From positions 1 through 30,169 of IMG/VR virus record IMGVR_UViG_3300026521_000198: DNA of 30,169 nucleotides; one strand, written 5' to 3'. Every line of letters begins with the position of its first letter. Position 1 is the stretch's first letter. This document shows, one piece after another, positions 14,974 to 21,914 of this stretch. The notes below the pieces were generated by a model. It saw only the letters and a program-made list of their open reading frames with translations. It did not search any database and was not told the DNA's origin. The stretch is from a virus. The translations under genes and the position numbers were made by a program.

Positions 14974-15005
14974 TTGTGGAAAAATATTAATAGCTTTTTC
15001 CACAA
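14974..15005 (+). terminator. Perfect 11-bp stem-loop after the head gene
   Basis: TTGTGGAAAAA (14974-14984) pairs perfectly with TTTTTCCACAA (14995-15005) around a 10-nt loop. It lies a few bases after the head-protein stop. No U-run follows the stem, so it may be a weak terminator, an mRNA-processing or stability element, or both. Confidence 0.5.
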
Positions 15006-15022
15006 CTCCACTTACCTATTTT

Positions 15023-15060
15023 AATACCTTTTTTAAATACTCTAATACTCGTAATATACC
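15023..15060 (+). promoter_or_regulatory. Late motif copy 2, before the scaffold gene
   Basis: AATACCTTTTTTAAATA is followed by TAATATAC about 30 nt downstream. This copy is 91 bp from the scaffold ATG, farther than the others. A small GAGTT-AACTC hairpin lies between. Confidence 0.5.
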
Positions 15061-15113
15061 TTTAGACTGGATAGTCGAATAAGAGTTGGATAACTCAAAA
15101 TAAAGGGAACACT

Positions 15114-15866
15114 ATGAGTAAAGCAGAACAATTTAAAACATTTATTAATGGTTTAGAATTAGGAGATGAAGTTAAAACGGATATTTTAACTAAATTTGGG
15201 AATGTAGATAAAAGTTATGGGGAAATCATTGAGGACATTAAAACCTCAAGAGATGAAACTAAAACTAAATTAAACACTTATAAAGAGCAATTATCAACTG
15301 TTAAAAATACTCTTGGCTTAGATGATGATTTAAGTGAAGATGCAATTAAACAGAAACTGAAAAATAGTAGCAATGTTGAAAAAATAGAAGAAAAATATCA
15401 AGGTGATTTGCAAAAATTAAGAGATGAGTTATCTAAAGCTTCTAAAACTATCGAAGATAATAATTCAAAGTTTGAAGATTTAACTTTTAAAACTACAATT
15501 ATTGATAATGGACTATTAGAACCTTTTGTTGATGAAGCAATGGCTCGAAACAATATTATCGAAATGGTTAAAGATAAAGTTATCTTTCAAGATGGACAGA
15601 TATTTGCAAAAGACGCAGTTACTGGAAAAATTGCAACAGATTTAACTACGGGTAAGCCTTTAGGTGTAGATAGTGTAATAAATGACATTAAAACAAATAT
15701 AAATCCTATGTATCTAAAACCTGATGTAAAAGCAAATGGTGGTGGAGCTAATAGTGCAACAAATACGAATAATGGAACTTTGAAACGGTCTGAAATGTCA
15801 GCAAGTGAAAAAGGAAAATATATAAGTGAAAATGGGCAGGAAGCTTATTTGAGCTTATCTAAGTAA
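15114..15866 (+). CDS. Capsid scaffolding protein
   Basis: A 250-aa highly charged protein with a long coiled coil (residues about 35-125, for example YGEIIEDIKTSRDETKTKLN) and a disordered Gly/Asn/Thr-rich stretch near 204-222. This is the usual architecture of siphovirus scaffolds, which template capsid assembly and are later removed. It directly precedes the major capsid gene (12-nt gap). No protease gene is seen nearby. The ribosome site AAAGGGAAC lies before the start. Confidence 0.8.
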   Translation: MSKAEQFKTFINGLELGDEVKTDILTKFGNVDKSYGEIIEDIKTSRDETKTKLNTYKEQLSTVKNTLGLDDDLSEDAIKQKLKNSSNVEKIEEKYQGDLQKLRDELSKASKTIEDNNSKFEDLTFKTTIIDNGLLEPFVDEAMARNNIIEMVKDKVIFQDGQIFAKDAVTGKIATDLTTGKPLGVDSVINDIKTNINPMYLKPDVKANGGGANSATNTNNGTLKRSEMSASEKGKYISENGQEAYLSLSK

Positions 15867-15878
15867 AAAGGAAATTAA

Positions 15879-16838
15879 ATGGCTTTAAAAATAGATGATA
15901 AAATAGTACATGCAACTGCGACAGAAGTAATTATGCAAAATGGTGAGAACTTCACAAATGGAACAAATGGTGCTATTGTAGTATCAAGTGAAGCAATTAT
16001 GGGAGATTTAGAAGCTACATCAATGTTGGGTGAAATTGCAAATATTATTGGTGGTAGAGACATATCAGCTTCAACAGATGCAACAGTTAAGCAATTAGCT
16101 ACAAGAGATGAAAATAATATCAAATTATATTGGGGAACTGGTGCTATTGAATTCAAAGTGGTAGATGCTACAAGATATGGTTCAGATGCTGGTGCATTTA
16201 GTGTTGCTATTGGTGAACAAATCGGTAAGGGTATTGTTATGTATATGCTTAATGGTGCTATTGCTGGTCTAGTGGGCTCAATTAGTTCACAAACTGATTT
16301 GGTAACTGGTGATGGAGCTTCAAAAGTTACACATTCATTATTAAATAACGCATTAATTCCATTTGGTGATGCAAGAGACAGTATTGTTTGTTGGGTTATG
16401 AATGGTAAAACTTATGCTGATTTAGTTGAAGCTGGACTTGGAATTGCGACTTCTAATGTTGCTGGTGGTGTTGTTGCTGATGGTTCAGTTGGTACTTTAG
16501 GCAGACCTGTATATATGACTGATAGTGCGTCTTTAGCTATGAAGTCAACAGATGGTAATGATACTAATAGTAATGGTATTTTAGGATTGTCTCAAAGTGC
16601 TATAAATGTAGTTGAAAGTGCATCAAGAACTTTTGCAAATGAAATTATTACAGGTAAAGAGAATATTATGTATAGAATACAAGGCGAAGGTGAATTTATG
16701 CTAAATATTAAAGGCTTTAGTTGGAAAACTGATGCTGGTACTAACCCATCTTTAACAGCTCTTGCGACAAAAGACAACTGGGATAAGAAAGCAACAGATA
16801 TTAAAGCAACTGCTGGTGTTTTACTGAATGTAGCATAG
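15879..16838 (+). CDS. Major capsid protein
   Basis: A 319-aa protein that builds the head shell, probably with an HK97-like fold. Features are an N-terminal arm, then Gly/Ala-rich loops, a long helix region (FSVAIGEQIGKGIVMYMLNG near residues 106-125), the ARDSIVCWVMNGKTYADLVE P-domain-type segment, and a C-terminal beta part with YRIQGEGEFMLNIKG. It uses fewer Lys and more Gly/Ala codons than its neighbours, as expected for an abundant structural protein. The position after the scaffold is diagnostic. Confidence 0.85.
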   Translation: MALKIDDKIVHATATEVIMQNGENFTNGTNGAIVVSSEAIMGDLEATSMLGEIANIIGGRDISASTDATVKQLATRDENNIKLYWGTGAIEFKVVDATRYGSDAGAFSVAIGEQIGKGIVMYMLNGAIAGLVGSISSQTDLVTGDGASKVTHSLLNNALIPFGDARDSIVCWVMNGKTYADLVEAGLGIATSNVAGGVVADGSVGTLGRPVYMTDSASLAMKSTDGNDTNSNGILGLSQSAINVVESASRTFANEIITGKENIMYRIQGEGEFMLNIKGFSWKTDAGTNPSLTALATKDNWDKKATDIKATAGVLLNVA

Positions 16839-16851
16839 TAAGTAGTATCTA

Positions 16852-17055
16852 ATGACTTATATTTATTCAGATAAAAAGGTCGATAATCTTCAAGGGTGTT
16901 ATATAGCACCCTTTAGGTTTAAAGAAATTGAAAAAAATGCAACAAAAGTATTTACAGATAATGCAGATATAAAAAAAGCATACTTAAATAAATGTGAAGT
17001 TCTACCTATTAAAAAGAAAGTAGTTAGAAAAATAATAAAGGAAAAAGATGAATAA
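16852..17055 (+). CDS. Small unknown protein after the capsid gene, 67 aa
   Basis: A basic protein with MTYIYSDKKVDNLQGCYIAP at the start and a Lys-rich tail (LPIKKKVVRKIIKEKDE). No family is recognised. It overlaps the next gene by 8 nt. Small genes in this position are often head accessory proteins, but nothing in the sequence proves it. Confidence 0.6.
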   Translation: MTYIYSDKKVDNLQGCYIAPFRFKEIEKNATKVFTDNADIKKAYLNKCEVLPIKKKVVRKIIKEKDE

Positions 17056-17503
17056 AATTAAACTTCTAATAAAGTCAAATGCTAAAGAAATATTAGCAAC
17101 TGCTGTATTAGTATTGCTTATTTTTGTTGTATATGGTTATAAACAATATAGAGTATTAGAAGCTAATATAAATACAACTTCTAATATACAAGATAAAGCA
17201 ATTAAAAATACTGCAAAAGCTATAAAAGATATAAAAACTGTTGCAGAACCTAAAAAAATAAAAAAAGCTATTATTAAAACAGTTGAAAATAAACCTTTGT
17301 CTATACCAAAATGTACACCAGCGGAGATTAATTATACTTTAAAAAATACAGATAATTTATTATCTAATAAAAACTGGCTAGTACTAGACTTGGACACTTT
17401 CAAAAAACTAAAAACTATTACTAAGTCTGGTAAAAAATATGTGTATTATCAGCGTTTTGGCAAAGAAGATGTTTATATTACTATTGCAAAAAAGATTAAG
17501 TAG
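17048..17503 (+). CDS. Inner-membrane-anchored protein, 151 aa
   Basis: Residues about 13-31 form a single membrane helix (ILATAVLVLLIFVVYGYKQY), followed by a helical, Lys-rich stretch and a small C-terminal domain (NWLVLDLDTFKKLKTITKSG). One N-terminal anchor plus a long periplasmic helix resembles an i-spanin layout, but no lysis partner is obvious and I do not assign it. A rho-independent terminator lies about 95 nt after the stop. Good AAAGGA site upstream. Confidence 0.65.
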   Translation: MNKIKLLIKSNAKEILATAVLVLLIFVVYGYKQYRVLEANINTTSNIQDKAIKNTAKAIKDIKTVAEPKKIKKAIIKTVENKPLSIPKCTPAEINYTLKNTDNLLSNKNWLVLDLDTFKKLKTITKSGKKYVYYQRFGKEDVYITIAKKIK

Positions 17504-17598
17504 TATTTTTTGGAAAATCTTAAAAGTAATACTATATCCCATTAAAATATTTAGGATATTTTTAAAAATAGTAAATATAAAATTAAATGAATGGTTTT

Positions 17599-17630
17599 AA
17601 AAAAGACGAGTGTAAAGCTTGTCTTTTTTT
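17599..17630 (+). terminator. Rho-independent terminator
   Basis: AAAAAGACGAG (17600-17610) pairs with CTTGTCTTTTT (17618-17628) around a 7-nt loop, with one G-U pair, and a run of seven T residues ends the structure. It lies in a 148-bp gap after the membrane-anchored protein gene, so it separates that gene from the secreted protein gene downstream. Confidence 0.75.
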
Positions 17631-17651
17631 ATTGTCTAATAAAGGTTAAAA

Positions 17652-17972
17652 ATGATAACTAAAACTGCAATCTTGATATTATTATCCTTGAAATTATACG
17701 CATTTCCTCCCTATAAAATTGTAGCAATGTATTTTGATGAATTAGCTTTTATTGTTGATGTTGAAGGTGTTGATATAAAAACAAAAGTTAAAAATTGTGT
17801 ACCTATAAAAGGCAAATTACCAACGATACAATGGCTAATGAAAAAAAATTTAAGAAAAAGAACCCTTAAAGTAGAACACCTTGAAATAAAAAACAAAGTT
17901 ATAACGGGGGTGTTTTATGTAAACAATGAAAATTTATCTAAAATATTTAAGAAAAAGGGCTTATGTAAATGA
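17652..17972 (+). CDS. Small secreted or periplasmic protein, 106 aa
   Basis: The N-terminus MITKTAILILLSLKLYAFPP is a signal peptide with a likely cleavage after LYA. The mature part (IVAMYFDELAFIVDVEGVDI onward) is beta-rich and basic, with two Cys residues (in VKNCVPIK and at the C-terminus) that could pair in the periplasm. It has a faint resemblance to short staphylococcal-nuclease-like (OB-fold) proteins, but the catalytic residues are not evident, so I leave it unassigned. It is the first gene after the terminator. Confidence 0.6.
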   Translation: MITKTAILILLSLKLYAFPPYKIVAMYFDELAFIVDVEGVDIKTKVKNCVPIKGKLPTIQWLMKKNLRKRTLKVEHLEIKNKVITGVFYVNNENLSKIFKKKGLCK

Positions 17973-18008
17973 TACCTTTAAAAAAATCAATGTATCTAAT
18001 AAAATAAA
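17971..18008 (+). promoter_or_regulatory. Late motif copy 6, before the XhlA-like gene
   Basis: GATACCTTTAAAAAAATC begins in the stop codon of the secreted protein gene and lies 60 bp before the ATG at 18031, the same spacing as the other copies. Confidence 0.5.
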
Positions 18009-18030
18009 AGTAATAATAAAAAGGTTACAA

Positions 18031-18285
18031 ATGACAGATTTAGAGAATAGAGTTGATAAGATTGACGATAGATTAAGAGTTATTGAAAATAGTAATTCTA
18101 CATTAAACGAAACAATGAAACATCTATCACATAGCTTAGATAATTTTGTGGATAAATTAGACAAGCGAGAACAATCAGATAACGCAAGATTTAATAAATT
18201 AACTAATATCGTTTATATCGGTATTGGTGGTTTGATTGTGTTTCAATTTTTATTGACAAATGGATTAATTAAGGTTGGTGGCTGA
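18031..18285 (+). CDS. XhlA-like coiled-coil membrane protein (holin-associated)
   Basis: The protein of 84 aa has a coiled coil at residues 3-60 (LENRVDKIDDRLRVIENSNS) and a C-terminal membrane helix (VYIGIGGLIVFQFLLTNGLI). This is the layout of XhlA/hemolysin-type phage proteins that work with a holin. I chose the ATG at 18031, with AAAAAGG upstream. The longer frame from 17926 begins inside the previous gene, has no ribosome site, and would add a nonsense-looking basic extension. It overlaps the head-tail connector gene by one base. Confidence 0.65.
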   Translation: MTDLENRVDKIDDRLRVIENSNSTLNETMKHLSHSLDNFVDKLDKREQSDNARFNKLTNIVYIGIGGLIVFQFLLTNGLIKVGG

Positions 18286-18800
18286 TGGCAATAGATACTA
18301 CAATAAACGGAGATAATGCAAATAGCTATATAAGCATAGAAGATGCTAATGATTACTTTATGGGCAGACTATATAGCGATTTATGGATTAATGCAGATGA
18401 TATTAAAAAAGAACAAGCTTTGCGAACAGCTACTGCTCGTATTGATATGGAGAAATTTTACGGAGATAAGCAACAATCATCACAAGCTTTAAAATTTCCA
18501 CGAGTAAATATAGGGTATTTAGATGGTGTCTTGATAGATGGAATATTACCTAAAACACTATTAAATGCTACATGCGAGTTGGCTATTTATTTGCTTAGCA
18601 ATGATATGAGTAAGCCTAGCGTAGATTTAAGTGGTGTTCAAAAATTTAAAGCTGGTAGCTTATCAATAGACTTTGTAGAGCCTGATAAAAATGATAATGT
18701 AACTGTAGATAATAATGAACTTCCACCATTTGTTAAATACTTATTAGCTGACTTTAGTAAAACAGTTGCTACGAGTGGATTAATTGATATAGGTCGTTAA
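18285..18800 (+). CDS. Head-tail connector protein (DnaT-like family)
   Basis: The 171-aa protein matches the family often annotated as DnaT-like ssDNA-binding, which in phages sits in the connector position: NANSYISIEDANDYFMGRLY near residues 12-31, KEQALRTATARIDME, then LKFPRVNIGYLDG and LLNATCELAIYLL. It probably builds the ring joining portal and tail rather than acting in replication. It is followed by the head-closure-like, gp10-like and tail terminator genes in the canonical order. Confidence 0.75.
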   Translation: MAIDTTINGDNANSYISIEDANDYFMGRLYSDLWINADDIKKEQALRTATARIDMEKFYGDKQQSSQALKFPRVNIGYLDGVLIDGILPKTLLNATCELAIYLLSNDMSKPSVDLSGVQKFKAGSLSIDFVEPDKNDNVTVDNNELPPFVKYLLADFSKTVATSGLIDIGR

Positions 18801-18801
18801 T

Positions 18802-19149
18802 ATGTTTACACAATTTAAAGACATTGCTTATTCAAATATACAACGATTTGGCAAAAAAATATCACTAATTAAAAAAGGTAGCTCTACTTATGTAGCTGGG
18901 CAAGGAATAGTTAATACTGATGATACAAAAATAGCTATCTATGCCATTATAGATAGCTTTGAAAATGTCGAGATTGGAGAGTTGATAAAAGCTGGAGATA
19001 TTAAAATTATTGTTGCTGAAAATGATATTAAATACAGTATTTCAGATGATAAAATTGAAATTGACAATATTAAATATAACATTATAAATGTAAATAAGAT
19101 TTATGGTGGAGATATTGTTATTACCAATGAAATTCAACTGCGAAGATAG
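18802..19149 (+). CDS. Head closure / head-tail joining-like protein, 115 aa
   Basis: A beta-rich small protein (ISLIKKGSSTYVAGQGIVNT at about residues 20-39, then a C-terminal YGGDIVITNEIQLRR). Sequence matches to known stopper proteins are weak; the call rests on size, beta content and position between the connector and gp10-like genes, where siphoviruses encode the head-closure stopper. Confidence 0.6.
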   Translation: MFTQFKDIAYSNIQRFGKKISLIKKGSSTYVAGQGIVNTDDTKIAIYAIIDSFENVEIGELIKAGDIKIIVAENDIKYSISDDKIEIDNIKYNIINVNKIYGGDIVITNEIQLRR

Positions 19150-19153
19150 TTAA

Positions 19154-19561
19154 ATGATGACTTCAAATATAGTACAGTTTTTAAAAGATACAGATGCAAA
19201 AATAAAAGCAGAAGTTAAAAAACAAGATTTGGACGCTAAAAAAATATTAACTGATGCCTATTCATTGATTACAAATAATAGTCCAGTTGATACTGGTCAA
19301 TTTGTAGCTAATAATATTATAACAATAAACAAATCAACATCAGTAACGATAGATAATCCCACGAGCAAAAGCGAAGCCGTTTTGGAAGCAAATAGTTTAA
19401 TTAGAGGTTTGAACACTAAAAAAGATTTTACATTCATTATTCAGAATAATTTACCTTATGCTGATAAGCTTGAAGCTGGACATAGTAGTCAAGCAGAAGC
19501 TGGTGTTTATGGAGTTGCAGAAGAGATAATAAGAGATGACATCAAGAGGAGCAAAAGATGA
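19154..19561 (+). CDS. HK97 gp10-like tail completion protein
   Basis: The 135-aa protein shows the gp10-like signature: NNSPVDTGQFVANNIITINK near residues 39-58, with the conserved SPVDTG, and NNLPYADKLEAGHSSQAEAG, with conserved PYA..lE.GhS.QA (about residues 97-116). gp10 proteins complete the tail end that joins the head. It overlaps the tail terminator gene by 4 nt. Confidence 0.85.
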   Translation: MMTSNIVQFLKDTDAKIKAEVKKQDLDAKKILTDAYSLITNNSPVDTGQFVANNIITINKSTSVTIDNPTSKSEAVLEANSLIRGLNTKKDFTFIIQNNLPYADKLEAGHSSQAEAGVYGVAEEIIRDDIKRSKR

Positions 19562-19980
19562 ATTTATCAGCATTAAAAAGCAGATTAGAAGTATATCTAA
19601 ATACAAATATTACAGATGTTGCTATCAAATGGGAAGATTTAAATATATATACTTTAGATAGCGAAACACTCGAGCAAGAAGATATAAATGCACTTGATAT
19701 TTTTATATCGCCATCACTTGTTTTAATTGGTTATGAAAAAGAGATAATGAGTTCAGTAAATGGGTATGCAAATAAAGCTTTTTTACAAATAGACATTTAT
19801 ACAAAATTAAATACTGGCGTTACTCAAAGACTTGAATTAATAGACAGATTATCAAATCTTTTCAAAGAGAAAATAATCGAAGATATAACGATTGAGAATA
19901 TTAAACTTTTAAATAAATTCAATATAGGTGAATATACTATTTTACCTATTCGCTTCACTTCAAAGCTGTACTCTAGCTAA
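19558..19980 (+). CDS. Tail terminator-like protein, 140 aa
   Basis: A 140-aa protein with a mixed fold look: an N-terminal helix (LSALKSRLEVYLNTNI), then ALDIFISPSLVLIGYE, AFLQIDIYTKLNTGVTQRLE, and a final strand ILPIRFTSKL. This matches siphovirus tail terminator proteins (DUF4128-like group) in size, pattern and position between the gp10-like gene and the major tail protein. It caps the growing tail tube. Confidence 0.7.
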   Translation: MNLSALKSRLEVYLNTNITDVAIKWEDLNIYTLDSETLEQEDINALDIFISPSLVLIGYEKEIMSSVNGYANKAFLQIDIYTKLNTGVTQRLELIDRLSNLFKEKIIEDITIENIKLLNKFNIGEYTILPIRFTSKLYSS

Positions 19981-19989
19981 TAATAAATT

Positions 19990-20027
19990 AATACCTTTTT
20001 GAAAATCATATAAATCTATAAACTACC
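19990..20027 (+). promoter_or_regulatory. Late motif copy 3, before the tail tube gene
   Basis: AATACCTTTTTGAAAATC is followed by CTATAAAC about 27 nt downstream. It begins 64 bp before the major tail protein ATG, in a 73-bp gap. Confidence 0.55.
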
Positions 20028-20053
20028 TTATAAATTAAAATAAAGGATTTAAT

Positions 20054-20992
20054 ATGGCACAAGGTCAAGGTAGTTCAGTAAGCCTACGAGTGGGTACAGA
20101 ACCGAGTTTTGGAGTTAATGCTGATGAAATGGCAGAAGTTCCTTTTATTCCATCTTTAACGCTAAAAGAAACACAAAATCAAAATGAAAGTGCTGTTATT
20201 CGAGGGACTAGAGATACAGGTGAACCATTTTTAGGGTATAGACAAGCAGAGTCTAGCTTTAGTATTCCATTAGATACAAAGTTGTCAGGTTTTTGGTTTA
20301 AAAAAGCACTTGGTCAAGTTGCATCAGTTGATGACGGAGATGGTAACTATACACATACATTTACAAAAAATGATACTTCATTGGAAAGTATGACTATTGA
20401 AAAAGCACATAAGGATATTGGAACTTATCATTTAGGTAATGGGTTCAAAGTAAACACATTTAATATTTCATTTGGTGGAGAAGATGAAGCAAAACTAGAT
20501 TTAGAATTTTTAGGTCAAAAAGTTTCATTAAATACTTCTGAATTAGTAGCCCCATCAACTGGAGGAGAAGGTGCATACTTTGAGCCATTCCAGTGTACTG
20601 TAACAGGTGCAAGTAATGTAAAAAATGCGTCTATTTCATTTACTAATAATTTAGATGGTGACCAATATGTAATTGGTGATGGTGGTACAAGAGGTGAAAT
20701 ACCTTTAGGAATGATAGCTGTTTCAGGAAGCTTTACAGCACTTTACGAAAATGATGACTTATTAGCAACTGCAAAAGCATCAACTACAAATGCTATGTCA
20801 ATGAAGTTTGAAATAGATGCAACAAAGAGTGTTGAGTTTAAACTTGGTGAATTAAAACTAGAGCCAACAGGTATTGAAGTAGGAAGCCCAGCTGGATTAG
20901 AGCAAACATTTAACTTTAAAGCTTTTTGGAAGTCAGGGGCTGACAATTCAGCTTTAGCAGTTGTATTAAAAAATCAAGTAGCTAGTTACTAA
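20054..20992 (+). CDS. Major tail tube protein
   Basis: A 312-aa beta-rich protein that polymerises around the tape measure to form the tail tube. It opens SSVSLRVGTEPSFGVNADEM, carries the TTP-type segment YRQAESSFSIPLDTKLSGFW (residues about 63-82), and contains a Gly-rich insertion (DGGTRGEIPLGMIAVSGSFT) resembling a bacterial Ig-like addition. It has its own late motif upstream and a strong stem-loop downstream, as expected for a highly expressed structural gene. Confidence 0.85.
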   Translation: MAQGQGSSVSLRVGTEPSFGVNADEMAEVPFIPSLTLKETQNQNESAVIRGTRDTGEPFLGYRQAESSFSIPLDTKLSGFWFKKALGQVASVDDGDGNYTHTFTKNDTSLESMTIEKAHKDIGTYHLGNGFKVNTFNISFGGEDEAKLDLEFLGQKVSLNTSELVAPSTGGEGAYFEPFQCTVTGASNVKNASISFTNNLDGDQYVIGDGGTRGEIPLGMIAVSGSFTALYENDDLLATAKASTTNAMSMKFEIDATKSVEFKLGELKLEPTGIEVGSPAGLEQTFNFKAFWKSGADNSALAVVLKNQVASY

Positions 20993-21003
20993 TAACACTA
21001 AAC

Positions 21004-21039
21004 GGGTATAGGGGGTTGGTTGTTCCCGACCCTATACCT
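21004..21039 (+). terminator. Stem-loop after the major tail gene
   Basis: GGTATAGGG (21005-21013) pairs perfectly with CCCTATACC (21030-21038), with a flanking G-U pair and a 16-nt loop. It lies directly after the tail tube stop, where a partial terminator would lower expression of the chaperone gene. No long T-run follows. The right arm also contains a copy of the late motif. Confidence 0.6.
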
Positions 21040-21070
21040 ATTTCAAAATGGGAACACAAAAAGTAAACTA
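21033..21070 (+). promoter_or_regulatory. Late motif copy 7, before the tail chaperone gene
   Basis: TATACCTATTT is a degenerate copy (one mismatch in the T-run) nested in the right arm of the stem-loop. It lies 54 bp before the chaperone ATG, matching the spacing of the other copies. Confidence 0.4.
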
Positions 21071-21086
21071 TTAAAAAGGGAACAAA

Positions 21087-21527
21087 ATGAAAGTTAATTT
21101 AAAAGAATTAAAAGAATTACAAAACAAAACAATTACGATTGATGGAACTTATGAGGGCTTTGTTGGGACAGATTTAGAAAATGATAATTTTTCAGTGTCT
21201 ATTAAAAATATTTCAAGAATAGATAATATAAATTTATCTGTAGCTTTTCAAAATGAAGATGGAACAATAAATGCCGGTGGTTATAGTTTTGAAAAATTTA
21301 AAGCTTCTATTTCAGAAGTTAGTGGCTTTTATGATGAGAATGATGAAGAGTTGTCATTTGATGATACTATTAAATTTTTATGGGAAAATGCACCAAAAGA
21401 ATTAGAAGAAGCTATCTCTAAAGCTATTGATTCTTTCAAAATTATAGAAGAAGAAAAAAAAAGCGAAACAGAGAGTTTAACAGAAGATACTCAAAATGGA
21501 GCATATACAACAGAAACAGCTGTGTAA
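21087..21527 (+). CDS. Tail assembly chaperone, in-frame product (gpG-like)
   Basis: A 146-aa acidic protein located between the tail tube and tape measure genes, the fixed position of the lambda G-type chaperone. It has a beta N-terminal part (TITIDGTYEGFVGTDLENDN) and an acidic helical C-terminus (IEEEKKSETESLTEDTQNGA). A run of nine A residues at 21454-21462 overlaps codons EKKS and can act as a slippery site. The stop at 21525-21527 would then be bypassed to make the longer fusion. Confidence 0.8.
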   Translation: MKVNLKELKELQNKTITIDGTYEGFVGTDLENDNFSVSIKNISRIDNINLSVAFQNEDGTINAGGYSFEKFKASISEVSGFYDENDEELSFDDTIKFLWENAPKELEEAISKAIDSFKIIEEEKKSETESLTEDTQNGAYTTETAV

Positions 21528-21856
21528 GTTGTGAAGAAGCATATGGAGTTGATAAAACTCCTTGTGTTTTAAAAGAAGAACCTACAAAAAACAAACATTA
21601 TTATATTTTTAATGATAATACTTATACTTGCAAATATATCCCACCAAAAATAAATTATATTAACTCATTATTTATCAGTACTTACTCTAAATGTTCAAAT
21701 GCAAGAGATGGGATGACTGGCTCGTTAAATTATGGGGTAATGCTAGAAATAGCAAAGCTTAATGGGCTAAAAGATGATTTATTAGATGATTTTATAGATT
21801 TTGTTAATGCTATGGAAAATGAAATCACAAATAAAAAAAATAGCAATAAGAAATAA
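21087..21856 (+). CDS. Tail assembly chaperone, -1 frameshift fusion (gpGT-like)
   Basis: At A-AAA-AAA (21455-21461) a -1 slip changes frame. The -1 frame is open from before the slippery site to the TAA at 21854-21856, giving a 256-residue fusion: 125 codons of the in-frame product plus 131. The extension is cysteine-bearing (CVSCEEAYGVDKTPCVLKEE, then YTCKYIPP), ending KKNSNKK. It has no ATG near its beginning, so frameshifting is the simplest way to translate it. The G/GT arrangement is the norm in long-tailed phages, and the fusion part binds the tape measure. Confidence 0.75.
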
Positions 21857-21893
21857 TACCTTTTAAAAATACCCCTATTCTAATAGTATCTAC
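21855..21893 (+). promoter_or_regulatory. Late motif copy 4, before the tape measure gene
   Basis: AATACCTTTTAAAAATACCC is followed by AGTATC about 31 nt downstream. It overlaps the chaperone-fusion stop codon and lies 60 bp before the tape measure ATG. Confidence 0.55.
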
Positions 21894-21914
21894 AAATAAA
21901 AAAGGATAGATTAT

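Noticed and set aside
17589-17648. A 20-residue frame with two Cys (MNGFKKDECKACLFLLSNKG)
   Set aside because: It lies over the rho-independent terminator, so the apparent codons are explained by the hairpin and T-run.
17926-18030. Longer start of the XhlA-like gene
   Set aside because: This part overlaps the end of the secreted protein gene, has no ribosome site, and contains a late-motif copy; ATG 18031 has AAAAAGG upstream.
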